Under the pieces are notes generated by a model. It did no database searches and was not told where the DNA came from. It was given only the letters and a program-made list of their open reading frames with translations. 64,000 nt of DNA, taken from Paenibacillus nuruki (lineage in GTDB: Bacteria; Bacillota; Bacilli; Paenibacillales; Paenibacillaceae). Positions 57,591-64,000 of the stretch are shown here, one piece after another. Within the stretch, counting starts at the first letter, position 1; every line of letters begins with the position of its first letter. The stretch covers positions 62,001 to 126,000 of the forward strand of contig NZ_MDER01000030.1 of the NCBI RefSeq assembly GCF_001721045.1, read 5' to 3'. A program made the translations under genes and the position numbers.

Positions 57591-58128
57591 CAAAAAAGTA
57601 TTCCGTTGGTGGTGGAGCTGGGAATCAGAGAAGATTGAGAAGTGGATCGAGGCGCAGGAAGGACAAGGCTGGCATTTAGTGAAAGTGAAAAGCAACTTAA
57701 TGAGATTCCAGTTTGTCAAAGGTTCCCCGCGTACGATGCGTTATGTATTCGATTATCAGAATAATGTAGATATAGATTATAAGCAGCTCTATGAAGATGC
57801 AGGTTGGGAACAGGTGTATGCGAAGGATAACTGGTATTTATGGCGCAAATCGTATCCAGCAGATCAGCCTGAACTACGTCCCGAAATTTATTCAGATGTG
57901 GATTCAATCATCCAACGGAACAATCGAATTAAGAAAACATTAATTACAGTGGGTCTGGTACTCATTCCGATCCTCATCATGAATATGGTGGTACAACCAA
58001 TGTGGCAAATTCGTACTTCTATTCTAGTCGTGTATTTGCTGATTTTTATACTATTTTTGTATGGGGTGAATCGTCTTGCTACACAGAATCGTAGACTGCA
58101 AGGAAAGTCGAAGTCTCTGAAGAATTAG
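57583..58128 (+). CDS. DUF2812 membrane protein
   Basis: ATG 57583 follows GGAGGG. The 181-residue protein starts with the DUF2812 block FRWWWSWESEKIEKWIEAQE followed by GQGWHLVKV and a YVFDYQ segment. It ends with two membrane helices (TLITVGLVLIPILIMNMVV; ILVVYLLIFILFLYGV). Role unknown; likely a membrane stress effector under PadR control. Confidence 0.9.
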   Translation: MNNKKVFRWWWSWESEKIEKWIEAQEGQGWHLVKVKSNLMRFQFVKGSPRTMRYVFDYQNNVDIDYKQLYEDAGWEQVYAKDNWYLWRKSYPADQPELRPEIYSDVDSIIQRNNRIKKTLITVGLVLIPILIMNMVVQPMWQIRTSILVVYLLIFILFLYGVNRLATQNRRLQGKSKSLKN

Positions 58129-58264
58129 TATTCAACATCAAATGAGATAGCAACCAGTTTATGAATAAATATGTAAAAAAATATAAAAAATCTGTTTAAA
58201 GCTCAAAGAGGAGGTTAAATATAGGCTAACAACAAAATACATTAATCGAAGGAGATACAACACC

Positions 58265-58753
58265 ATGATGAAAAAATTTCAGATGACTTTTCTCTCGTTA
58301 TTAATTGTATTAACAGTTGGAGCGACACCAACGTTCGCTTCAAGTACGGGAACGACTGGTGGTAGTACAGGAACAGATGCTACAGGAACAACAGGTACCG
58401 ATTCAACAGGCATGACGGGAACAGACGCTACAGGTACAACAGGAACGGATTCGACCGGAGTCACAGGAACAGACGCTACAGGTACGACGGGAACGGATTC
58501 GACCGGAGTTACAGGAACAGATGCTACAGGTACGACAGGAACGGATTCGACCGGAGTCACAGGAACAACGGGTAGTACCACTGGTGTGACAGGTACTTCA
58601 GGAACGACAGCCACTGATGCACCGATGACAACAGATATGGACGACGATGACAATGATATGGATTGGGGATGGCTAGGGTTGCTAGGTCTGCTTGGATTAT
58701 TAGGACTTAGAGGACGCCGTCATGACCCGCGTGATACCAATCGCCCTCTTTAA
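58265..58753 (+). CDS. Secreted Gly/Thr/Asp-repeat protein with WGxxGxxG C-terminus
   Basis: The 162-residue protein has a signal peptide ending at TFAS (residue 26). Four tandem 16-residue units of the form TGTDATGTTGTDSTGV follow (residues 35-98), then an acidic patch (MDDDDNDMD). The C-terminal WGWLGLLGLLGLLGLRGRR is a short membrane anchor followed by basic residues, the WGxxGxxG sorting-type signal common in Paenibacillaceae. CGAAGGAGA precedes the ATG. Function unknown. Confidence 0.85.
   Translation: MMKKFQMTFLSLLIVLTVGATPTFASSTGTTGGSTGTDATGTTGTDSTGMTGTDATGTTGTDSTGVTGTDATGTTGTDSTGVTGTDATGTTGTDSTGVTGTTGSTTGVTGTSGTTATDAPMTTDMDDDDNDMDWGWLGLLGLLGLLGLRGRRHDPRDTNRPL
58367..58558 (+). repeat. 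Four 48-bp tandem repeats inside the WGxxGxxG gene
   Basis: The DNA units differ at a few third positions (for example GGTACGACGGGAACGGA against GGTACAACAGGAACGGA), so they are not recent identical copies throughout. Confidence 0.85.
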
Positions 58754-58797
58754 CAGAGCCATGAATAGATTGATCAAATAAATCATATTCTCTACAC

Positions 58798-58836
58798 AAA
58801 ATCACCGATGACATCGTATACGTCATCGGTGATTTT
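58798..58836. terminator. Bidirectional terminator
   Basis: AAAATCACCGATGAC pairs with GTCATCGGTGATTTTT between convergent genes. Confidence 0.92.
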
Positions 58837-58893
58837 TATGTGTAGAGATATATGTTGTAACATGTATTGGATCGTCTCGAGACCATTTTTACA

Positions 58894-59781
58894 TTAAGCT
58901 TCTTCTGGGACAACGACACGAATATGACCCGGGATAATACGTAGATCAACAGGTAAAGAAGGCCCTTCTTCGCCATCGACATTCGTTTTTACAGGTTCGG
59001 TTGAACTGACTCTTACATGTTTAGCCGTAAAATAGATAACATCTTTATGACCTTTCAGATTACCAAGCAATAAAGATAATCCTGCGGTTAACGTATTGAA
59101 CATATTGAGATTGGTCATAATAAAGCAATGTAATAATCCATCATCTACTTCAGCATCAGGAACCATACTTTCAAAACCACCGACAGAATTCGTGAGTGCG
59201 GCTAGAAAAAGAGGAGCTTCTCCTTCCCACACTTCACCATCATATTCGATTTTTAAAGGAGATGCCGAATTGCTCATTAACTCTTTCATACCATCTCTAA
59301 AATAAGCAAAAGCACCTAATTTGGATTTATCTTCAGAAGGGACAGACGATAAAGCTTCTGCCAATGAACCCGCAGCAATTACATTTGCAAATAATTGATC
59401 ATTCAATTGACCCATATCTACCGTTTTAACATTGGAAGAGCGTAGTGTCTCAATCGCTTGATCAGGATTAAGTGGAATCTGAAGAGCACGTGCAAAATCA
59501 TTCACCGTTCCCAGTGGAATCACAGCAAGCTTCGGACGGTGTTCTTGATCCATAAGTCCATTGATGGTCTCATGCAGTGTACCATCTCCGCCGATCGACA
59601 CGACTAGATCATGGCACTCTTTACAAGCGTCTGTGCAGAATTGAGTCGCATCTAATTCTTTGGCAGTCTCATTTACTGTGACATGATATCCTTGCTCACT
59701 AAGAATATCCTCTGCCTTTTTGACATATTCTAAGGCTTGTTCTTTACCCGAAGATGGATTAATAATGATCGTTGCCTTCAT
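58894..59781 (-). CDS. Diacylglycerol/lipid kinase family protein (DagK/YegS type)
   Basis: The 295-residue cytoplasmic kinase has the family signature SIGGDGTLHETINGLM, the N-terminal INPSSGK, and IPLGTVNDFARAL. The C-terminal half is a beta-sandwich with VDDGLLHCFIM and KTNVDGEEGP. It phosphorylates diacylglycerol or a related lipid alcohol and returns it to phospholipid synthesis. GAGGAGA precedes the ATG. The 255-base gap upstream shows no further feature. Confidence 0.92.
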   Translation of the reverse strand: MKATIIINPSSGKEQALEYVKKAEDILSEQGYHVTVNETAKELDATQFCTDACKECHDLVVSIGGDGTLHETINGLMDQEHRPKLAVIPLGTVNDFARALQIPLNPDQAIETLRSSNVKTVDMGQLNDQLFANVIAAGSLAEALSSVPSEDKSKLGAFAYFRDGMKELMSNSASPLKIEYDGEVWEGEAPLFLAALTNSVGGFESMVPDAEVDDGLLHCFIMTNLNMFNTLTAGLSLLLGNLKGHKDVIYFTAKHVRVSSTEPVKTNVDGEEGPSLPVDLRIIPGHIRVVVPEEA

Positions 59782-60036
59782 GAGATGGATTCTCCTCTAC
59801 AATTTATATAAGTGCATTTAAGCAATTTTGCAAAAATAAAAAATAATTCGACATCAATTACCATTACCCAAAATAGTAGCGATGATACAGCATTATAACC
59901 TTTTCACCTCAAATTTTGAAAAATAATAGCTATCGTTTATAGAGTGATATCATTTGTTTGTCTTAGAGATGATATTGTAAAGGAGATTTAGGGTTATTAC
60001 TGTATAGATAGGCTACTTTGTCACGGAGGTGTATTT

Positions 60037-61053
60037 ATGAAAGCGTTATTTATTGGAGGCACAGGTATTATCAGTTCAGCGATTACCCAGCAATTATTAA
60101 CTACCGATTGTGAATTGTATTTGCTGAATCGGGGGAACCGTAATCAAGATTTGCCTGAAAATGCCCATATTTTGCAAGCAGATATTAATGATGAGCAACA
60201 AGTCGCAGAGCTAATAGCTGATCTAGAATTTGATGTTGTGGCTGATTTTATTGCGTTTGAACCTTCTCAATTAGAACGGGATTATCGTCTATTTGCAGGT
60301 AAAACGAAGCAGTTTATTTTTATCAGTTCAGCCTCTGCTTATCAGTCTCCTCCTGCGGATTATCGTATTAATGAAGGCACTCCTTTGTCCAATCCATACT
60401 GGGAATATTCTCGTAATAAAATAGCTTGTGAAGATTATCTAATGAAAATGTATCGCGAACAGCAATTCCCGATCACGATTGTGCGTCCAAGTCATACGTA
60501 TGATGAACGCTCGATTCCAATGGGTGTGCACGGTAGCGAAGGAAGCTGGCAAGTCGCTAAGCGAATGCTCGAAAATAAACCAGTCATTATTCATGGAGAT
60601 GGTACGTCGCTCTGGACGATGACGCATAATACCGATTTTGCCAAAGGATTTATCGGATTGATGGGAAATATACAGGCAATCGGGGAAGCGGTGCAGATCA
60701 CATCGGATGAATCGTTAACTTGGAATCAGATTTATCATGCAGTTGCCGATGCACTAGGTGTGAAGCTTAATGCGGTGTATGTGTCTTCTACATTCTTGGA
60801 TGCTTGCAGTACTGAAGATTATCGTGGAAGCCTACTTGGAGATAAAGCCAATTCTGTGGTTTTTGACAATAGTAAGCTCAAACGCTTAGTGCCAGATTTT
60901 GTAGCTACAACTCGTTTCGATCAAGGGGTGAAGCAAGTCGTCGATCACATTCTAAGTCACCCTGAATTGCAAAAAGAAGATCCTGAATTTGATATATGGT
61001 GTAATAAAGTGATTACAGCTTTGGATCAGGCTGTCCAATCGGTTCGTTCTTAA
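60037..61053 (+). CDS. Extended SDR / NAD-dependent epimerase-dehydratase family protein
   Basis: The 338-residue Rossmann protein opens with FIGGTGIISSAITQQLL (nucleotide loop), then ILQADINDEQQV and FIFISSASAYQSP. The catalytic tyrosine/lysine pair lies in YWEYSRNKIACEDYLM. Resembles isoflavone-reductase/CSP41-like SDRs. Substrate unknown. GGAGGTG precedes the ATG. Confidence 0.9.
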   Translation: MKALFIGGTGIISSAITQQLLTTDCELYLLNRGNRNQDLPENAHILQADINDEQQVAELIADLEFDVVADFIAFEPSQLERDYRLFAGKTKQFIFISSASAYQSPPADYRINEGTPLSNPYWEYSRNKIACEDYLMKMYREQQFPITIVRPSHTYDERSIPMGVHGSEGSWQVAKRMLENKPVIIHGDGTSLWTMTHNTDFAKGFIGLMGNIQAIGEAVQITSDESLTWNQIYHAVADALGVKLNAVYVSSTFLDACSTEDYRGSLLGDKANSVVFDNSKLKRLVPDFVATTRFDQGVKQVVDHILSHPELQKEDPEFDIWCNKVITALDQAVQSVRS

Positions 61054-61068
61054 CATTTTACTTCATTA

Positions 61069-61104
61069 AAGGGAAAGCATATCTACTGCTTTCTCTTTTT
61101 TTGT
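61069..61104 (+). terminator. Intrinsic terminator
   Basis: GGGAAAGCA-tatctac-TGCTTTCTC with a T run. Confidence 0.85.
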
Positions 61105-61181
61105 TATATCGTTATTTGGTATATTACATTATTTCCTTATGTTTATAGCGAAAATCCAGAGATAAGTTGTTACACTTACAA

Positions 61182-61197
61182 ATGTAAGCGCTTATAT
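61182..61197. promoter_or_regulatory. cre-like site before the xylanase
   Basis: ATGTAAGCGCTTATAT matches the CcpA consensus except for one position (T for C). It overlaps a small dyad CTTACA-AA-TGTAAG at 61175-61188. Catabolite control of the xylanase is likely. Confidence 0.6.
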
Positions 61198-61265
61198 AAA
61201 ATTTTGGTAATTTTTGTGATGAGAACATACGTCTACTATCTATGGAGTCAAAAGGAGGAAATAAG

Positions 61266-62291
61266 ATGTCAAAATCAAGCCTATGGAAAGTGATTGGAAC
61301 GGTCGCATTAACAGGGGTATTGTGTACATCGACTTTTGCAGAGTACAGTTATGCCAGTCTAACCAGCGGGAGTAAATTTCTAGGTAATATTATTGCAGGA
61401 AATGTACCGGCAAGTTACGGCAATTATTGGAATCAAGTCACTCCTGAAAATTCGACGAAATGGGGAGCTGTCGAAGGTAATCGGAATGCGATGAACTGGG
61501 GACAAGCGGATATGGCTTACAATTATGCACAAAGCAAAGGGTATCCTTTTAAATTTCATACATTAGTCTGGGGAAGTCAGGAACCTGCATGGGTGAGTGG
61601 TCTGTCTGCCGCAGATCAGAAAGCGGAAGTGACTCAGTGGATTCAGTTAGCAGGTCAGAAGTATTCAAAATCCGCTTTTGTTGATGTAGTCAACGAACCA
61701 TTTCATGCCAAGCCATCTTACAGTAATGCGATCGGTGGAAGTGGATCGACAGGCTGGGACTGGATTGTATGGTCTTTCCAACAAGCAAGGCAACAATTTC
61801 CTAATTCCAAATTGTTAATTAACGAATATGGAGTTATTAGCGATCCTAATCTAGCCGATCAATATGTGAAAATTATTAATATTCTCAAAAGTCGCGGGTT
61901 AATCGACGGTATCGGTATTCAATGTCACCATTTTAATATGAATAATGTTTCGACCAGTACCATGACGACAGTACTGAATAAATTAGGGTCTACAGGGTTA
62001 CCGATCTACGTATCTGAACTGGATATGACCGGTGACGACGCAACCCAACTGGCTCGTTATAAAGAAAAATTCCCTGTACTTTGGAACCATCCTTCGGTTA
62101 AAGGAGTTACCTTATGGGGATACATTGAAGGACAGACATGGGAGCCTAACACCCATTTATTGAATGCCAATGGCACAGAGCGTCCTGCACTGAAATGGTT
62201 AAAACAATTTTTCGGTAAAGGGATTACAGATGGACAATCCATTATGCTCGAAAAAGATAATCTAGAGACAGCTGAAGTGCCTTCTCAATAA
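61266..62291 (+). CDS. GH10 endo-1,4-beta-xylanase
   Basis: ATG 61266 follows AAAGGAGGA; the upstream in-frame ATG overlaps that region. The 341-residue enzyme has a signal-like N-terminus (ALTGVLCTSTFAEYSYA), then a single GH10 barrel: TPENSTKWGAVEG, FHTLVWGSQEPAW, acid/base E144 in VVNEPF, GIGIQCHHF, nucleophile E251 in VSELDMT, and GVTLWGYIEGQTW. No binding module. It would cut xylan outside the cell. Confidence 0.95.
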   Translation: MSKSSLWKVIGTVALTGVLCTSTFAEYSYASLTSGSKFLGNIIAGNVPASYGNYWNQVTPENSTKWGAVEGNRNAMNWGQADMAYNYAQSKGYPFKFHTLVWGSQEPAWVSGLSAADQKAEVTQWIQLAGQKYSKSAFVDVVNEPFHAKPSYSNAIGGSGSTGWDWIVWSFQQARQQFPNSKLLINEYGVISDPNLADQYVKIINILKSRGLIDGIGIQCHHFNMNNVSTSTMTTVLNKLGSTGLPIYVSELDMTGDDATQLARYKEKFPVLWNHPSVKGVTLWGYIEGQTWEPNTHLLNANGTERPALKWLKQFFGKGITDGQSIMLEKDNLETAEVPSQ

Positions 62292-62337
62292 AGAAGGGAT
62301 CTGTTTTTAACGGAAATGTATATTCTTATCTAAATTA

Positions 62338-62386
62338 AAGAGTGTCAAAACCTTCTCTATGAGAAGTCTTTGACACTCTTTTTTTG
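62338..62386 (+). terminator. Xylanase terminator
   Basis: AAAGAGTGTCAAA...CTTCTC pairs with GAAG...TTTGACACTCTTTTTTT. Confidence 0.9.
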
Positions 62387-62498
62387 TGTTGTGCCAAAGA
62401 CTTAAAAAAAACACAACTTCAAGATACATTAAACTAGGGTCATCTGAGTGGATATAGAAAGGTTTGATATTTATTAAACGAGCTGGAGTGTGATCACG

Positions 62499-63026
62499 AT
62501 GAAAAAAATGCTTCCTAACCTGTTTACGCTGGGCAATTTGCTATCAGGTTTTGCTGCTATCCTTTTAATATCTCAAGAACAATTTGAAATATCAGTACTG
62601 CTTATCGTAGTAGGCTTAGTCTGTGATTTCCTTGATGGGTACTGTGCAAGAATACTTCATGCAACATCCGAATTCGGAAAAGAGTTGGATTCATTAGCAG
62701 ATCTGATCACGTTTGGAGTTGCTCCTGCTATTTTTGCATATGTCGTATCCCTACATGAGATACATGTCGTTGGTACAGTCTGCTGTTTATTTTATGTATG
62801 TTGCAGTGCTCTCAGACTAGCACGCTTTAATGTAAGACAAAGTCATATGACTGTTTTTGTAGGCATGCCGACACCCGTAGCTGCTGTACTGTCTATACTT
62901 CTCACTATTTATGTATATCCTTTAGTTGCTATGGTTGGAATAGTATTGATCGGCATACTGATGGTCAGTCCATTTTATTTTCCGAGTCTCAAAAAAGTAA
63001 AGTCTGAAGCGATGGAGGACTGTTAA
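62499..63026 (+). CDS. pssA: CDP-diacylglycerol-serine O-phosphatidyltransferase
   Basis: ATG 62499 follows GGAGTG; a GTG at 62490 is less well placed. The 175-residue membrane enzyme begins LPNLFTLGNLLSGFAAILL, as PssA proteins do. It has the CDP-alcohol phosphotransferase motif DGYCARILHATSEFGKELDS followed by LAD. It makes phosphatidylserine from CDP-diacylglycerol. The stop overlaps the dedA-like start as TAATG. Confidence 0.9.
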   Translation: MKKMLPNLFTLGNLLSGFAAILLISQEQFEISVLLIVVGLVCDFLDGYCARILHATSEFGKELDSLADLITFGVAPAIFAYVVSLHEIHVVGTVCCLFYVCCSALRLARFNVRQSHMTVFVGMPTPVAAVLSILLTIYVYPLVAMVGIVLIGILMVSPFYFPSLKKVKSEAMEDC

Positions 63027-63517
63027 TGTCTACAATGCTTCAATTTTTATCAGATTATGGCTATCTGGCGATATACGGTCTGTTAACCTTAGGAATCGTT
63101 GGGCTACCAGTGCCTGATGAATTGCTAATGACTACCGTTGGTTATTTAACTACGATTGGAACGATGAAATTCCCTTATGCTCTTTTCTTTAGTTTTGCAG
63201 GAGCGATGAGCGGGATGATGATTAGTTATTGGGTTGGAAAAAAAGCAGGTCGTCCTTTTCTTAATCGCTATGGGAAGTGGGTCGGTTTGAAACCGCATCG
63301 AATTGCGAAAGCTGAGCAATGGATGAATAAATATGGCCCTTTATCTATTATGTTTGGTTATTTTATTCCAGGGTTTAGACATGTGACTTGTTATTTGTGT
63401 GGAATTACCAAAATGCCACTACGTAAGTATAGTCTATTCGCTTCTCTAGGAGCTTTATTTTGGTGCTTGATTTTTATTCTAATAGGTAGAGTATTAGGAT
63501 ATGCAAACAATGGATAA
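63026..63517 (+). CDS. DedA-family membrane protein
   Basis: The 163-residue protein has the VTT/DedA motifs: GIVGLPVPDELLMTTVGYLT, GAMSGMMISYWVGKKAGRPF and FGYFIPGFRHVTCYLCGI. It has about five helices and is shorter than the usual 200. DedA proteins act as lipid scramblases or flippases, including for phosphatidylethanolamine and undecaprenyl phosphate. Coupling to pssA fits a role in moving lipids made by that pathway. Confidence 0.9.
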   Translation: MSTMLQFLSDYGYLAIYGLLTLGIVGLPVPDELLMTTVGYLTTIGTMKFPYALFFSFAGAMSGMMISYWVGKKAGRPFLNRYGKWVGLKPHRIAKAEQWMNKYGPLSIMFGYFIPGFRHVTCYLCGITKMPLRKYSLFASLGALFWCLIFILIGRVLGYANNG

Positions 63518-63585
63518 AGTGCGCTACACACTTCAAATAGCTTGATACTTATTTTATGTCTTTTGAAGAAAGGAAGTACATTATA

Positions 63586-64000
63586 TTGACTAAAAAGGTT
63601 TTAATCGTAGAAGACGAACATCGTATACGTGAATTAATATCAGATTATTTTAGTAATGAACATTGGATCGTATTTCAAGCAGAAAATGGAGTAGAGGGAT
63701 GGTATGTATTTGAAGAGAAGATGCCTGATCTAGTCATTCTTGATCTTATGATGCCAGAAATGAATGGTTGGGAACTATGTCGGAAAATTCGGCAATATTC
63801 CAATGTACCGATTATTATTCTAACCGCAGTATCTGGCGACGAAAGGCAAATAGAAGGTTACGAATTAGGAGCGGATGATTATGTCACCAAGCCGTTTAGC
63901 CCTAAAGTGTTAGTCTCCAAAGCAGAGGTACTAATGCGAAGAGTCGATGGTCAGCTTGTTTCTGCTCATACTCCAATCGGTTTGGACGTGGTACTGAATA
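63586..64000 (+). CDS. OmpR-family response regulator, 3' end cut by window edge
   Basis: It starts at TTG 63586 with AAAGGAAG nine bases upstream. The 138 visible codons cover the receiver domain: acidic pair in VLIVEDEHRIRE, phospho-acceptor D53 in LVILDLMMPEMNG, switch threonine in IIILTAVSGD and the lysine in DYVTKPFSPK. The linker begins near residue 120; the DNA-binding domain is outside. It lies 68 bases after dedA and could control the pssA-dedA genes or a following kinase. Confidence 0.9.
   Translation, partial: MTKKVLIVEDEHRIRELISDYFSNEHWIVFQAENGVEGWYVFEEKMPDLVILDLMMPEMNGWELCRKIRQYSNVPIIILTAVSGDERQIEGYELGADDYVTKPFSPKVLVSKAEVLMRRVDGQLVSAHTPIGLDVVLN

Noticed and set aside
58367-58558. 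Tandem repeats considered as a CRISPR array
   Set aside because: The units are contiguous, in frame and without unique spacers; they encode a protein repeat.
58279-58653. Valine/proline-rich minus-strand frame
   Set aside because: A mirror of the tandem repeat in the WGxxGxxG gene, kept open only by the repeat composition.

Overview
The window reads as one chromosomal stretch of a low-GC Gram-positive bacterium, most likely Paenibacillus or a close relative. The evidence is strong purine-rich ribosome binding sites with frequent TTG/GTG starts, dense intrinsic terminators, S-layer-homology (SLH) proteins, extracellular plant-polysaccharide enzymes, lipoproteins, and PadR/DUF2812 and WGxxGxxG genes. 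No rRNA, tRNA, CRISPR array, IS element or prophage was recognised. All identifications come from reading motifs; no database search was run.

Layout. 0-10 kb: a cut MerR regulator divergent from an old-yellow-enzyme reductase, a secreted PQQ-type sugar dehydrogenase, a P-loop kinase-like protein, a Fur-boxed four-gene siderophore ABC operon on the minus strand, and a MidA-like methyltransferase fused to TPR repeats. 10-22 kb: araB-araD-araA behind a near-consensus promoter with an AraR-type operator in its spacer, a GH43 enzyme, mqo with a possible attenuator leader, and a large cell-surface GH53 galactanase. 22-37 kb: a TetR/SMR efflux pair, a BglG-type regulator with aldolase and fructose-type PTS, a PadR-controlled efflux operon with two adaptor proteins around an MFS pump, a HupE-like gene, and a second Fur-boxed binding lipoprotein. 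37-45 kb: a PL4 rhamnogalacturonan lyase with a perfect CcpA (cre) site, small genes with decayed neighbours, and a 1259-residue SLH surface protein. 53-64 kb: housekeeping and membrane-lipid genes (CdsA-like, DAG-kinase-like, pssA, dedA), a PadR/DUF2812 pair under twin palindromes, a repetitive WGxxGxxG protein, a GH10 xylanase and the start of a response regulator.

The most unusual part is about 45.0-53.0 kb. It is an AT-rich run of small, mostly unrecognised same-strand genes that look like immunity proteins of polymorphic toxin systems. A truncated pretoxin-HINT remnant lies inside it. Several gaps just before an immunity-type gene hold short reading frames that look like the last residues of lost toxins. 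Two neighbouring genes are paralogues, and three diverged copies of a terminator-linked sequence separate modules. I read this as an orphan immunity array built by repeated capture of toxin-tail/immunity modules.

Functionally, the arabinose operon, GH43, GH53, PL4 and GH10 genes suit a bacterium that degrades pectin side chains and xylan at its surface and imports the pentoses. The two Fur-controlled loci serve ferric siderophore uptake, and the efflux loci are each regulated by their own adjacent repressor.
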